Source: Flavobacteriales bacterium 33_180_T64 (GTDB lineage Bacteria; Bacteroidota; Bacteroidia; Flavobacteriales; Flavobacteriaceae). Taken from it: a DNA stretch of 64,000 bases. Within the stretch, counting starts at the first letter, position 1; every line of letters begins with the position of its first letter. The stretch is taken from the NCBI GenBank assembly GCA_002162685.1, contig MAAQ01000022.1:124001-188000 (forward strand), given 5' to 3'. The notes below the pieces were generated by a model, which saw nothing but the letters and a program-made list of their open reading frames with translations, was not told the DNA's origin and ran no database searches. Shown here piece by piece: positions 1 through 10,607 of this stretch. The translations under genes were made by a program, and so were the position numbers.

Positions 1-66
1 GCCTCTTACCTTTTAGAAATCACAAGTAATCATGGGAAAATTGTAAAGCAATTGATTAAAGAATAA
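1..66 (+). CDS. C-terminal end of a type IX secreted protein (partial)
   Basis: Frame 1 is open from the window edge to a TAA at 64-66 and encodes 21 residues. The pattern YLLEITSNHGKIVKQLIKE matches the last strand of a type A T9SS sorting domain: a Y-L/I-hydrophobic strand, a turn, then a K-rich strand ending in K-E. The gene body lies upstream of the window, so its function cannot be told. A strong hairpin terminator follows directly. Confidence 0.6.
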   Translation, partial: ASYLLEITSNHGKIVKQLIKE

Positions 67-87
67 AGACTTCATTTTCAAAAACCT

Positions 88-125
88 AAAGACTCCAATA
101 GAACATTATTGGAGTCTTTTTTCTA
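88..125 (+). terminator. Rho-independent terminator
   Basis: There is a perfect 13-bp stem, AAAGACTCCAATA at 88-100 and its complement at 107-119, with a 6-nt loop and a T run. It ends the secreted-protein gene and separates it from uvrA. Confidence 0.85.
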
Positions 126-169
126 ATAGACCTACGCTACTAAGTTTCCTTTTTTTATTGCAGAATTTG

Positions 170-177
170 TACCTTTG
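170..177 (+). promoter_or_regulatory. Bacteroidetes -7 element (TACCTTTG) for uvrA
   Basis: TACCTTTG followed by C matches TAnnTTTGC, the -7 element read by Bacteroidetes sigma-ABfr. It lies 38 nt before the uvrA ATG. No convincing -33 TTTG is seen at the usual distance. Confidence 0.55.
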
Positions 178-215
178 CAACTTTGCTATCTAAATAAAAA
201 GTTCCAAGTACATTT

Positions 216-3047
216 ATGAGTAAATTTGACAATGCCATTGAGGTTAAAGGTGCTAGAGTACATAACCTAAAAAATATTGATGTAACTATTCCACGTGAGC
301 AACTTGTAGTTATTACAGGGCTATCTGGTAGTGGTAAATCATCACTAGCGTTTGATACTATCTATGCTGAAGGTCAACGTCGTTATATTGAAACATTTTC
401 TGCTTATGCGCGTCAGTTTTTAGGAGGTTTAGAACGTCCTGATGTTGATAAAATTGATGGCCTTTCTCCTGTGATTGCTATTGAGCAAAAAACAACGAGT
501 AAATCACCACGATCTACAGTTGGGACCATTACCGAAATTTATGATTTCTTACGACTCTTATTTGCTCGTGCAAGTGATGCCTATAGTTATAATACTGGTG
601 AGCAAATGGTAAGTTATAATGATGAGCAAATTAAAGCTCTCATCATAAAAAGTTACACAGGAAAAAAGATTAATATCCTCTCTCCTGTTATTCGGTCTCG
701 TAAAGGACATTATCGTGAATTATTTGAGCAAATTGCTAAACAAGGTTTTGTAAAAGTAAGAACCGATGGTGAAGTTCGTGATTTAGTAAAAGGGATGAAA
801 CTAGATCGTTATAAAACTCACGATATAGAAATTGTTATCGATAGATTGAAAATTGATGATACTACTAATAATGACAAACGACTTTCTGAAACCATCAATA
901 CAGCCATGTATCATGGTGATGATGTCCTTATGGTTTTAGATCATGACACCAACGAAACACGCTATTTTAGTCGTAATTTAATGTGTCCGTCTTCTGGAAT
1001 ATCGTATCCAAATCCAGAACCTAATAATTTCTCTTTCAACTCTCCAAAAGGCGCTTGTCAAACATGTAATGGGATTGGAACCTTATACCAAGTTAATGAA
1101 AAGAAAATTGTTCCTGATGAAACGATTTCTATAAAAGCTGGAGCATTAGCACCTCATGGTCCACAAAAAAACAGTTGGATTTTTAAACAATTAGAAACCA
1201 TTGCGCAACGCTTTGATTTTAGCTTAGCAGATGCTTTTAAGGACATACCTGCTGATGCGAAACAAATGATGATGTATGGTGGTAATGATAAATTTTCTGT
1301 AGAAAGTAAAACCTTAGGCGTTACTCGAGAATATAAAATTGATTTTGAAGGTGTCGCTAATTTTATTGAAAGTCAATACCAAAATGCCGAAACTACATCG
1401 CTTAAACGATGGGCGAAAGACTATATGGATAAAGTCTCTTGTCCTACATGCGAAGGCTCTAGATTAAGAAAAGAATCCCTTTATTTCAAAGTCAACGATT
1501 TAAATATAGCAGAATTAGCGCAAAAAGACATTGTTGATTTAGCCGAATGGTTTAAAGATTTACACAAACATTTAAGTGAAAAACAATTCAAAATTGCCGA
1601 GGAAATCATCAAAGAAATCAAAGCAAGATTACAGTTTTTATTAGATGTCGGCTTAAACTACTTATCATTAAATCGAAGCTCTAAATCGCTTTCTGGAGGA
1701 GAAGCACAACGTATTAGACTAGCCACTCAAATTGGCTCACAACTAGTAGGTGTGCTATATATTTTGGATGAGCCAAGTATAGGTTTACATCAACGTGATA
1801 ACGAAAAACTAATCAATTCTCTGGTAGCACTTCGTGATATTGGAAATTCGGTTATTGTTGTAGAGCATGACAAAGACATGATAGAACGTGCCGATTATGT
1901 GATAGATATTGGTCCGAAAGCAGGAAAATATGGTGGTGAAATTATTAGTATCGGTAATCCAAAAGAACTCCTAACGCATGACACTTTAACTGCAGATTAT
2001 CTTAATGGAAAGAAAAAAATTCCTGTTCCGAAGAAAAGACGAAAAGGGAATGGTAAAAAAATAGAACTTAAAGGCTGTACTGGAAATAACTTAAAAAATG
2101 TATCGGTCGAATTACCATTAGGGAAAATGATAGGTGTTACAGGAGTTTCGGGAAGTGGGAAATCTACACTTATCAATGAAACCCTCTACCCTATTATGAA
2201 TGCGCATTACTTTAATGGTGTTAAAAAACCAATGCCCTATAAAAGCATAAAAGGTTTAGAGCATATTGATAAAGTCATTGATATTAACCAATCTCCTATT
2301 GGAAGAACACCACGAAGTAATCCTGCAACATACACAGGAACCTTTAGTGAAATTCGCAGCTTATTTGCGAAGATTCCTGAAGCCATGATTCGTGGTTATA
2401 AACCAGGACGTTTTAGTTTTAATGTCAAAGGCGGACGTTGCGAAACCTGTCAAGGCGGTGGATTACGAGTGATAGAAATGAATTTCCTTCCAGATGTTTA
2501 TGTCGAATGTGAAACTTGTCAAGGAAAACGTTTTAATAGAGAAACCTTAGAAATTAGATACAAAGGGAAGTCTATTAGTGATGTATTAGATATGACAATG
2601 AATGATGCTGTAAATTTCTTTGAGCATATTCCAAAAATTCATAAAAAACTAAGCACGATTAAAGACGTAGGCTTAGGTTATATAACACTTGGTCAACAAA
2701 GTACAACCTTATCTGGAGGAGAAGCACAACGTATTAAATTGGCAACAGAACTAAGTAAGCGTGATACTGGTAATACGTTTTACATCCTAGATGAGCCTAC
2801 AACTGGTTTGCATTTTGAAGATATTCGTGTGTTGATGCTTGTACTAAATAAACTTGTTGACAAAGGCAATACTGTTTTAATTATTGAACACAATCTAGAT
2901 GTTGTTAAAATGGCAGATTACATCATCGATATTGGCTATGAAGGTGGTCAAGGTGGTGGAAAGGTTGTTGCAAAAGGAACTCCAGAGGAGATTATAAAAG
3001 ATAAAAAGAGTTACACAGCAAAATTTCTAAAAAAAGAATTAAATTAG
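216..3047 (+). CDS. uvrA: Excinuclease ABC subunit A
   Basis: This is the damage-recognition ATPase of nucleotide excision repair; as a dimer it loads UvrB on lesions. At 943 residues it has the normal UvrA length, with two ABC ATPase halves. Walker A motifs are at about residues 35-43 (GLSGSGKSS) and 645. Signature [10 protein letters not shown] is near 492 and [10 protein letters not shown] near 832, and DEP Walker B motifs follow each. The C-terminal zinc module is intact (CETC at 742-745, CETC again about 28 residues later). The N-terminal zinc module starts at C257 as CPSS rather than CxxC, while its second pair (CQTC) is kept. ATG start, 38 nt after a TAnnTTTG element. A LOG-family gene follows after 32 nt and may be co-transcribed. 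Identification is secure. Confidence 0.97.
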   Translation: MSKFDNAIEVKGARVHNLKNIDVTIPREQLVVITGLSGSGKSSLAFDTIYAEGQRRYIETFSAYARQFLGGLERPDVDKIDGLSPVIAIEQKTTSKSPRSTVGTITEIYDFLRLLFARASDAYSYNTGEQMVSYNDEQIKALIIKSYTGKKINILSPVIRSRKGHYRELFEQIAKQGFVKVRTDGEVRDLVKGMKLDRYKTHDIEIVIDRLKIDDTTNNDKRLSETINTAMYHGDDVLMVLDHDTNETRYFSRNLMCPSSGISYPNPEPNNFSFNSPKGACQTCNGIGTLYQVNEKKIVPDETISIKAGALAPHGPQKNSWIFKQLETIAQRFDFSLADAFKDIPADAKQMMMYGGNDKFSVESKTLGVTREYKIDFEGVANFIESQYQNAETTSLKRWAKDYMDKVSCPTCEGSRLRKESLYFKVNDLNIAELAQKDIVDLAEWFKDLHKHLSEKQFKIAEEIIKEIKARLQFLLDVGLNYLSLNRSSKSLSGGEAQRIRLATQIGSQLVGVLYILDEPSIGLHQRDNEKLINSLVALRDIGNSVIVVEHDKDMIERADYVIDIGPKAGKYGGEIISIGNPKELLTHDTLTADYLNGKKKIPVPKKRRKGNGKKIELKGCTGNNLKNVSVELPLGKMIGVTGVSGSGKSTLINETLYPIMNAHYFNGVKKPMPYKSIKGLEHIDKVIDINQSPIGRTPRSNPATYTGTFSEIRSLFAKIPEAMIRGYKPGRFSFNVKGGRCETCQGGGLRVIEMNFLPDVYVECETCQGKRFNRETLEIRYKGKSISDVLDMTMNDAVNFFEHIPKIHKKLSTIKDVGLGYITLGQQSTTLSGGEAQRIKLATELSKRDTGNTFYILDEPTTGLHFEDIRVLMLVLNKLVDKGNTVLIIEHNLDVVKMADYIIDIGYEGGQGGGKVVAKGTPEEIIKDKKSYTAKFLKKELN

Positions 3048-3079
3048 CTGGTTGACTAAAAAATTAAAGATCATAACAT

Positions 3080-3769
3080 ATGAGAAAAGAACAAAACCAT
3101 AAAGGTTGGAATGAAATAAAGACTAATGACTCTTGGGCTATTTTTAAAATCATGGGAGAATTCGTAAACGGCTACGAAAAACTCAGTAAAATTGGACCTT
3201 GTGTATCTATATTTGGATCTGCAAGAACTAAACCAGATCATAAATATTATAAATTAGCTGAAGAAGTTGCATCCAAAATTGTAAATCATGGTTATGGTGT
3301 CATTACTGGTGGTGGACCAGGAATTATGGAAGCTGGTAATAAAGGTGCGCATATTGCTGGAGGAACTTCAGTAGGATTAAATATTGAACTCCCTTTTGAA
3401 CAACATGACAATCCTTATATCGATAATGATAAGAGTTTAGATTTTGACTATTTCTTTGTAAGAAAAGTAATGTTTGTAAAGTATTCTCAAGGTTTTGTTG
3501 TTATGCCAGGAGGTTTTGGTACACTAGACGAACTCTTTGAAGCCATTACGCTAATTCAAACAAATAAAATTGAAAAATTCCCAATCATTCTCGTTGGAAG
3601 TGAATTCTGGGATGGTTTAATGGATTGGGTAAAAAGTACCCTTTTAGCAAAATTTTCAAATGTTAGTGCTAATGATTTAGATCTTATTCATGTTGTAGAT
3701 ACTTCAGACGAAGTTATCTCTATATTGGATAAATTCTATAAGGAATATGGGCTGAGTCCTAATTTCTAG
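3080..3769 (+). CDS. LOG-family (TIGR00730) nucleoside 5'-monophosphate phosphoribohydrolase
   Basis: A cytosolic Rossmann-like protein of 229 residues. The LOG family cleaves the N-glycosidic bond of purine or cytokinin riboside 5'-monophosphates. The two diagnostic motifs are present: GGGPGIMEAGNKGA near residue 77 and PGGFGTLDE at 143-151, which is the conserved PGGxGTxxE catalytic/phosphate-binding motif. The N-terminal extension of about 35 residues fits the longer bacterial LOG type. It follows uvrA by 32 nt and precedes a secreted-protein gene by 36 nt on the same strand. The substrate in this organism is unknown; AMP or another nucleotide is plausible from the family. Confidence 0.85.
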   Translation: MRKEQNHKGWNEIKTNDSWAIFKIMGEFVNGYEKLSKIGPCVSIFGSARTKPDHKYYKLAEEVASKIVNHGYGVITGGGPGIMEAGNKGAHIAGGTSVGLNIELPFEQHDNPYIDNDKSLDFDYFFVRKVMFVKYSQGFVVMPGGFGTLDELFEAITLIQTNKIEKFPIILVGSEFWDGLMDWVKSTLLAKFSNVSANDLDLIHVVDTSDEVISILDKFYKEYGLSPNF

Positions 3770-3805
3770 ACCAGATATAAAAGCAAAAATTTCAAGATTA
3801 CCGCT

Positions 3806-5068
3806 ATGATTAAGAAATTATATTTGTTTACAGTTGCCTGTGCTTTAATGTTTCAATCGCTTTCTGCTCAAGAAAACTTTAAACTCATGTTTTACAACGT
3901 ACTAAATTTTCCGTTAGAAGATGCTGTACCTAATCGTTTACAATATCTAGAACTTGTTTTAAATGATTATAGACCAGATCTCTTTATGGTTTGTGAACTC
4001 AATAATGAAACTGGAGCAAATACTATATTAAGTTCCTTACAAGGTATTAATTCTGACTATCGAAGTGCAGCATTTGAGCTTAACACATCAGACGATACTA
4101 TAAGTAATCAAAATGATTTGCAGCAGTTACTATATTATGACAGTTCAAAGTTTAGTTTAGAAAGCCAGAATATTGTGACTACTATTTTTAGAGACTTTAA
4201 TCACTATAAATTAAAACTTAATACAATTAGTCAAGCAACAAACCCTATCATTATAGATGTTATTGTTTGTCACCTTAAAGCTTCTAGTGGAACAGCAAAT
4301 CAAGCCTCTCGATTAGAAATGATTGAAGACTTGATAATATATCTTGATACATTTCCTTTAGATAGTAATATTGTACTCGCAGGAGATTTTAATGTGTATA
4401 CAAATTCTGAACCTGCATTTCAAAGATTAGTAGATACTAGCAATGCGATTACTTTTATAGATCCAGCAGACAGAATAGGAAGCTGGCACAACAACACCAG
4501 TTATATTGATGTGATGACACAATCTACTAGAACACAAACAGGGTTTGGCGGTTCTACGGGTGGTTTTGATGACCGATTTGATTTTATAATGACTTCAACA
4601 AATATGTTGTCTAATCCTGAATTATCTTTTATAAATAATAGTTATAAAGTCTACGGAAATAATGCCAATGTACAATGTTATAATCAATCTATAAACTCTA
4701 GTGATTGTGCTGGAGCAGACTATTCTTTTACAATACGAGATGCTTTACATAATTTTAGTGATCATCTTCCCGTTACATTAGAATTACAAACCAATCAGTC
4801 ATTAAGTCTAAAAAATGTTTTAATTGAAGATAATATCATCATTTTAGGCACAAACAGTGTTGATAATATTCTAAAGCTAAAAATAAAAGCTAGCTTACAA
4901 AATTCATTATCATTATCTGTATTTAATAATTTAGGCCAAGTCATAAAAACTATTGATGTCAACAATACAATAATACATATAGATACATCACAATTTGCGA
5001 ATGGCATCTATTATATTACAAGTTCAAAATTTCAGTTTAAACCCTTAAAATTTGTCGTTACGCATTGA
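3806..5068 (+). CDS. Secreted endonuclease/exonuclease/phosphatase-fold protein with T9SS sorting domain
   Basis: 420 residues. An N-terminal signal peptide ends at LSAQ (about residue 22). The endonuclease/exonuclease/phosphatase fold is shown by AGDFN near residue 192 (the GDFN metal/substrate motif), RFDFIM near 257 and FSDHLPV near 318 (the terminal SDH catalytic motif). Residues from about 335 form a type A sorting domain (SVFNNLGQVIKTIDV, then FANGIYYI). It is therefore expected to be released or surface-attached by type IX secretion. The substrate (DNA, RNA, phosphodiester or phosphoinositide-like) cannot be fixed from sequence. Its TGA stop overlaps the TTG start of the next gene, which implies translational coupling. 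Confidence 0.85.
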   Translation: MIKKLYLFTVACALMFQSLSAQENFKLMFYNVLNFPLEDAVPNRLQYLELVLNDYRPDLFMVCELNNETGANTILSSLQGINSDYRSAAFELNTSDDTISNQNDLQQLLYYDSSKFSLESQNIVTTIFRDFNHYKLKLNTISQATNPIIIDVIVCHLKASSGTANQASRLEMIEDLIIYLDTFPLDSNIVLAGDFNVYTNSEPAFQRLVDTSNAITFIDPADRIGSWHNNTSYIDVMTQSTRTQTGFGGSTGGFDDRFDFIMTSTNMLSNPELSFINNSYKVYGNNANVQCYNQSINSSDCAGADYSFTIRDALHNFSDHLPVTLELQTNQSLSLKNVLIEDNIIILGTNSVDNILKLKIKASLQNSLSLSVFNNLGQVIKTIDVNNTIIHIDTSQFANGIYYITSSKFQFKPLKFVVTH

Positions 5069-7905
5069 AACTAAAATCTGTTTTATTTATTAATCTTTTC
5101 CTTTGGAGTAGCCTGATTGCTTTTAGTCAAAATAAAATTGAACTAAGAGCTTCCTTAGATGTTAATAGTAAAACAATAAAAATAAATCAACGCATTACCT
5201 ATCAAAACGAAAGTAATGACACCTTATCTACAATTTACCTAAACGACTGGAACAATGCTTACTCTTCTAAAAAAACACCACTAGCACAGCGATTTATAGA
5301 AGAATACAATGATAAGTTTCATTTCGCAAAAAACAAACAAAGAGGTTATACATTAATCACTAAAGTTGAAGATAAAAACTCAAATGCTTTACATTTTTCT
5401 AATGTAGACCTATATCCAGATGTCATTCAAGTCACGTTACAAAAACCGGTATTACCAAATGCTTTTTATGACCTCTCGTTAACTTATGATATTGTATTAC
5501 CCGATGATAATTTTACAGGTTATGGCATAAGCCCTGAAAAAGATTTTAATCTAAAATACTGGTATCTTACACCAGCTGTTTATGACGGAAAATGGCACTA
5601 TTACAGCAATAAGAATCTTGATGATTTATACATTCCTAAAGCAGATTTAACCTTTCAAATCGAATTTCCCCTCAATTACCAACTAGTTTCTGAGCTTAAT
5701 ACTTTAGATATCAAACAAACTAAAGATAGGCAGACTTTCTTTTTGCACGGAAAAAATCGGGTAAATACACTTTTGATATTGACAAAGTTTTCAGAATACA
5801 AATTTGTTCAAACTGATAACTTTACTATATTTTCAAACCTATCAAATGAAGGTATTACAAATGAAGAAAAAGCTTTAATCACAGATAAAATCACACGTTT
5901 CATTACCGAACATCTTGGCGAATATCCTCATGAACGTTTATTAATCACAAAAGATGATTATAAAAAAGATCCGCTTTATGGGCTAAACCAATTACCTGAT
6001 TTTATATTACCCTTTCCTGATAATTTTCAATATGAATTAAAACTTTTAAAAACAGCATTAAATAATTATCTAGAAAATACTTTACTTATCAATCCAAGAA
6101 AAGATTATTGGTTAAGAGATGGTTTTCAAATTTATTTCTTGATGAAATATGTTGAAACCTATTATCCAGACACCAAACTTTTGGGAAAACTAGCAAATAT
6201 ATGGGGAATTCGCTCTTTTCATGCTTCAGATTTAGCCTATAACGACCAGTTCAATCTGTTTTATATGCAAATGGCCAGAACCAATCGTGACCAAGCATTA
6301 ACAACATCAAAAGATTCTTTACTAAAATTTAATGCTAATATTTCTGGAAAATATAAAGCAGGTATTGGTCTACGTTACCTAAATGATTATGTAAATAAAG
6401 ATATATTAGAATCTACAGTTTCAGAATATTTAAAAACTGAACAGCTAAAAATAACCAATTCAAATCGTTTTGAAAATCTTATAAAATCTAAAACAACTAA
6501 AGACATCAATTGGTTTTTTAAAGACTATATCGCTTCTAGAAAAAAAATAGACTTTAAAATTCAAACCATTGAGAAAACCGAAGACTCTGTTACATTAACT
6601 ATCAAGAACAAAAGAGAGAATAGCATGCCTGTATCTTTGTTTACACTTAGTAATGATTCCATTTTATCTAAAATATGGATTGATAATATAAATGGACGCA
6701 AAACCATTACTATTCCTAGAGATAGTTTGAATAAACTAGCCCTTAATTACGACAATACTATTCCTGAATTTAATTTACGAGATAATTTTAAATCTCTAAA
6801 AGGATCATTTATAACGAATAAACCATTACAATTTAGATTATTTAAAGACATCGAAGACCCGTATTACAATCAAGTTTTCATAATGCCTCAGGTAGAATTT
6901 AGAAACATTTATGATGGTCTGACACTTGGTGCTAAATTTTATAATAAATCTGTTTTAAGAAAACGATTGAACTATAGATTTTCTCCTGTATACGCTACAA
7001 AATCTAAATCAATAACAGGTAGTAGTAGTCTATTTTATACGCATAATATTGAAGACATGGATTTATTCAATATTACCTATGGAGTCGTTGCTAAATACAA
7101 TTCATTTGCCGAAGATTCGTTTGTAACGATCCTAACACCAAGTTTATCATTTTTCTTTAGAGAAAATGAAGACTTTCGATCAAATAAAACACGCTCTCTA
7201 AATGTTAGATATATAAGTATCTCAAGAGAAGTTGGAGAAAATGCGATTATAGAAGACTTACTAGAACCAGACTATAGTGTTCTTAATTTGAGATATATAA
7301 GTTCCAATCCTGGTTTAGTGAACTTTAATCGCTGGTATTATGATGCACAAATAGCTAGTAAATTCGGAAAAATATCTATTAACTACGAATACCGAAAACT
7401 TTCTGAAAGTAATAGACAATTTAATCTACGCTTATTTGCTGGTACCTTTTTATATAACAATACAAGTTCATCATCAGACTACTTTAGTTTTGCATTAGAT
7501 AGACCTACAGATTATTTATTTGATTATAATTATCTAGGACGCTCAGAAGCCTCTGGAATTTTTAGTCAGCAAATTATTATTGCCGAAGGTGGTTTTAAAT
7601 CTAAATTAGAAACACCATTTGCTAACCAATGGATGACAACTGCCAATGCAAGTACTACTATATGGAAATATATTGAAGCCTATGGAGATATTGGCTTAGT
7701 TAAAAACAAAGGCATTAATCCTGATTTTGTTTATGATTCTGGAATAAAATTAGACTTAGTTACCGACTATTTTGAACTCTACTTCCCCATCTATTCAAAT
7801 CTTGGTTGGGAAATTGGCCAACCCAATTATGATCAAAAAATTAGAATAAAATTTACTGTAGACCCGCAGGCTTTATTTGGTTTATTTAGAAGAAAATGGT
7901 ATTAA
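5065..7905 (+). CDS. Exported M1-peptidase-like pseudoenzyme fused to an outer-membrane barrel-like region
   Basis: 946 residues, read from a TTG (5065-5067) that overlaps the upstream TGA; a signal peptide follows at once (ends IAFSQ), which supports this start. Residues ~25-480 resemble an M1 (gluzincin) aminopeptidase: an N-terminal beta-domain, then a part where WLRDGFQIY (~350) lines up with the usual WLxEGFAxY. The expected HExxH zinc motif upstream of it is absent and E in WLxEG is D, so zinc peptidase activity is unlikely. From about residue 590 the protein is rich in alternating aromatic/polar strands and ends in FGLFRRKWY, typical of an outer-membrane beta-barrel with a terminal aromatic. 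Likely an outer-membrane protein with a periplasmic binding part. Function unknown. Confidence 0.65.
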   Translation: MKLKSVLFINLFLWSSLIAFSQNKIELRASLDVNSKTIKINQRITYQNESNDTLSTIYLNDWNNAYSSKKTPLAQRFIEEYNDKFHFAKNKQRGYTLITKVEDKNSNALHFSNVDLYPDVIQVTLQKPVLPNAFYDLSLTYDIVLPDDNFTGYGISPEKDFNLKYWYLTPAVYDGKWHYYSNKNLDDLYIPKADLTFQIEFPLNYQLVSELNTLDIKQTKDRQTFFLHGKNRVNTLLILTKFSEYKFVQTDNFTIFSNLSNEGITNEEKALITDKITRFITEHLGEYPHERLLITKDDYKKDPLYGLNQLPDFILPFPDNFQYELKLLKTALNNYLENTLLINPRKDYWLRDGFQIYFLMKYVETYYPDTKLLGKLANIWGIRSFHASDLAYNDQFNLFYMQMARTNRDQALTTSKDSLLKFNANISGKYKAGIGLRYLNDYVNKDILESTVSEYLKTEQLKITNSNRFENLIKSKTTKDINWFFKDYIASRKKIDFKIQTIEKTEDSVTLTIKNKRENSMPVSLFTLSNDSILSKIWIDNINGRKTITIPRDSLNKLALNYDNTIPEFNLRDNFKSLKGSFITNKPLQFRLFKDIEDPYYNQVFIMPQVEFRNIYDGLTLGAKFYNKSVLRKRLNYRFSPVYATKSKSITGSSSLFYTHNIEDMDLFNITYGVVAKYNSFAEDSFVTILTPSLSFFFRENEDFRSNKTRSLNVRYISISREVGENAIIEDLLEPDYSVLNLRYISSNPGLVNFNRWYYDAQIASKFGKISINYEYRKLSESNRQFNLRLFAGTFLYNNTSSSSDYFSFALDRPTDYLFDYNYLGRSEASGIFSQQIIIAEGGFKSKLETPFANQWMTTANASTTIWKYIEAYGDIGLVKNKGINPDFVYDSGIKLDLVTDYFELYFPIYSNLGWEIGQPNYDQKIRIKFTVDPQALFGLFRRKWY

Positions 7906-8006
7906 CACATTCTTAACGAAATCGTGTTTTTTAAATAAATTTTATTAATATCACTAAAAAATCATTACTTTTTTGATGAATTCTTAATAATATAACAATC
8001 AACAAC

Positions 8007-8038
8007 GTTGTTACATTAGTAAAAATTAGCTAAATTTG
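8007..8038 (+). promoter_or_regulatory. Promoter for the 2-oxoacid dehydrogenase E1 gene
   Basis: TTG at 8008-8010 and TAAATTTG at 8031-8038 are separated by 20 nt, close to the Flavobacterium TTTG-N17-23-TAnnTTTG consensus. The ATG follows 19 nt after the -7 element, so the leader must be short. Confidence 0.75.
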
Positions 8039-8057
8039 CATCCAATAATTCACAACT

Positions 8058-10469
8058 ATGCCAACACAAACTAAAGCGACTACCAATATGACTTTTGAAG
8101 ACTTCAAAATCGAGGTCTTAAACGACTACAAAACTGCAGTAACAAGTAGAGAGTGTAGTTTATTAGGACGTCGTGAAGTGCTTACTGGTAAAGCGAAGTT
8201 TGGAATCTTTGGTGATGGAAAAGAAATACCTCAATTAGCTTGGGCTAAAGTATTCAAAAATGGAGATTTTCGTTCTGGATATTATCGTGACCAAACATTT
8301 ATGATGGCTATTGATCAATTAAACATACAACAGTTCTTTGCTGGTTTGTATGCGCACACATCAATTAAAGCAGACCCTATGAGTGCTGGTCGCCAAATGG
8401 GTGGTCATTTTGGAACTCATAGTCTTGACGAAAATGGAGAATGGAAAAACTTAACAGAGCAAAAAAACTCTAGTGCAGATATTTCTCCTACTGCTGGTCA
8501 AATGCCTAGACTCTTAGGATTAGCACAAGCCTCAAAAATATATAGAAATGTAAAAGGTATTGATGCTACCAAATTTTCAGTGAACGGAAATGAAATAGCT
8601 TGGGGAACAATTGGTAATGCAAGTACCAGTGAAGGCTTGTTTTTTGAAACATTCAATGCTGCTGGTGTATTGCAAGTCCCGATGGTTATTAGTATTTGGG
8701 ATGATGAATATGGGATTTCTGTTCATGCAAAACATCAAACGACTAAAGAAAACATCTCAGAAATCTTAAAAGGTTTTCAGAGAGATGAAGAAGGTAATGG
8801 TTATGAAATATTAAAAGTTAATGGTTGGGATTATTCGGCTTTAATAGAAACCTATCAAAAAGCCGAAAAAATAGCACGTGAAGAACATGTTCCTGTAATG
8901 ATACATGTTGTTCAATTAACACAACCTCAAGGACATTCTACTTCTGGCTCGCATGAACGTTACAAAAGTAAAGAACGTTTAGCTTGGGAAGTTGAATATG
9001 ATTGTATTACACAAATGCGCCTTTGGATGATTAGCAATAATATCGCAATCGAAGAAGAACTTGATACCATTGATAAAGGCATAAAGAAAAATGTAAGAGA
9101 TGGTAAAAAAGCAGCATGGAGTGCCTATTTAGAACCCATCTTACAAGAGCAAGAAACAGCAATCGAATTAATTTCTAGTGTTGCAAGAATAAGTACTAAT
9201 AAAGCATTTATCTCTAAAATAATAAATGATTTAAAAGCAATTAAGGAACCTATTAGAAAAGATTCACTTTCGGCTGCTAGAAAAACATTACGCTATTTAG
9301 TTAGTGAAGAATCTGACGAAAAAAACGCACTTCAAAACTGGATTAATTCCTATATTGAAGACATCCAGCCTAAATATAGCTCTCACTTATATAGTACGTC
9401 TAATAAAGCGGCATTGAATGCTACAGCAGTTAATCCAACCTACGATAGTAATGCTGAATTGGTTGACGCTCGATTAATATTAAGAGATAATTTTGATGCT
9501 ATTTTTAATACCTATCCTGAAACATTAATCTTTGGTGAAGATTCTGGTGCTATTGGAGATGTAAATCAAGGATTAGAAGGCTTACAAGAAAAATACGGCG
9601 AACTAAGAGTTGCAGATGTAGGGATTAGAGAAGCTACAATTTTAGGACAAGGTATTGGCATGGCAATGCGAGGTTTACGCCCTATAGCCGAAATTCAATA
9701 CCTAGATTATATTTTATATGCATTGCAAATCATGAGTGATGATTTAGCAACTTTACAATATAGAACTAAAGGGAAGCAAAAAGCGCCTTTAATTATTAGA
9801 ACTCGTGGCCATAGATTAGAAGGTATTTGGCATTCTGGCTCTCAATTAGGTGGAATTATTAACTTAATTAGAGGTATTCATGTTTTAGTCCCTAGAAATA
9901 TGACTAAAGCTGCTGGTTTTTATAATACACTTTTAGAATGTGACGAACCTGCACTTATTATTGAATGTTTAAATGGGTATCGATTAAAAGAAAAAATGCC
10001 AAATAATATTGGTGAATTTAAAACGCCAATTGGTGTTGTAGAAACCTTAAAAGAAGGTACAGATATTACTCTAGTATCTTATGGGTCAACGCTTCGAATT
10101 GTTGAACAAACAGCTAAAGAGCTTCTTGAAGTTGGTATAGACGCCGAAGTTATTGATGTGCAGTCATTATTACCATTTGATGTTAACCATGATATCACAA
10201 AAAGTATTGCTAAAACAAATCGCTTAATGGTAATTGATGAAGATGTTCCAGGAGGCGCTTCAGCTTATATCTTAAATGAAATCGTAAACACACAAGATGC
10301 ATTTCAATATTTAGATAGTCAGCCAAAAACGTTAACAGCAAAAGCACATCGTCCTGCTTACGGAACAGATGGCGACTATTTCTCTAAACCTTCAGCAGAA
10401 GATATTTTTGAAGCTATTTACGAGGTTATGCATGAAACGAATCCTACAGATTTCCCTAAACTACGGTAA
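8058..10469 (+). CDS. Fused branched-chain 2-oxoacid dehydrogenase E1 (alpha-beta)
   Basis: 803 residues carrying both E1 halves in one chain, as is common in Bacteroidetes. Residues ~30-400 are the ThDP-binding alpha part: SAGRQMGGH, then GTIGNASTSEGLFFETFNAA (~182-201), the counterpart of the GDG ThDP motif, followed by WDDEYGIS in place of the usual asparagine pair. Residues ~468-803 are the transketolase-like beta part: FGEDSG, GIREATILGQGIGMAMRGLR, then GSHxxG-like HSGSQLGG and the C-terminal lobe ending in RPAYGTDGDY. The enzyme decarboxylates branched-chain (or related) 2-oxo acids and passes the acyl group to a lipoyl E2, not encoded nearby. A good TTG-N20-TAAATTTG promoter lies just upstream. 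Exact substrate is inferred. Confidence 0.88.
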   Translation: MPTQTKATTNMTFEDFKIEVLNDYKTAVTSRECSLLGRREVLTGKAKFGIFGDGKEIPQLAWAKVFKNGDFRSGYYRDQTFMMAIDQLNIQQFFAGLYAHTSIKADPMSAGRQMGGHFGTHSLDENGEWKNLTEQKNSSADISPTAGQMPRLLGLAQASKIYRNVKGIDATKFSVNGNEIAWGTIGNASTSEGLFFETFNAAGVLQVPMVISIWDDEYGISVHAKHQTTKENISEILKGFQRDEEGNGYEILKVNGWDYSALIETYQKAEKIAREEHVPVMIHVVQLTQPQGHSTSGSHERYKSKERLAWEVEYDCITQMRLWMISNNIAIEEELDTIDKGIKKNVRDGKKAAWSAYLEPILQEQETAIELISSVARISTNKAFISKIINDLKAIKEPIRKDSLSAARKTLRYLVSEESDEKNALQNWINSYIEDIQPKYSSHLYSTSNKAALNATAVNPTYDSNAELVDARLILRDNFDAIFNTYPETLIFGEDSGAIGDVNQGLEGLQEKYGELRVADVGIREATILGQGIGMAMRGLRPIAEIQYLDYILYALQIMSDDLATLQYRTKGKQKAPLIIRTRGHRLEGIWHSGSQLGGIINLIRGIHVLVPRNMTKAAGFYNTLLECDEPALIIECLNGYRLKEKMPNNIGEFKTPIGVVETLKEGTDITLVSYGSTLRIVEQTAKELLEVGIDAEVIDVQSLLPFDVNHDITKSIAKTNRLMVIDEDVPGGASAYILNEIVNTQDAFQYLDSQPKTLTAKAHRPAYGTDGDYFSKPSAEDIFEAIYEVMHETNPTDFPKLR

Positions 10470-10607
10470 TACAATAGTTTAAGCGTTTTATATTAGGATT
10501 TCAAAAAGCAACTAGTAAATCACTTTAACTAAACAATTTTGTTTTTATTGTTAAAATCGATTACACTTATGATGGATTTTCTATATTTATAAGAAAGTGA
10601 CCAACCT

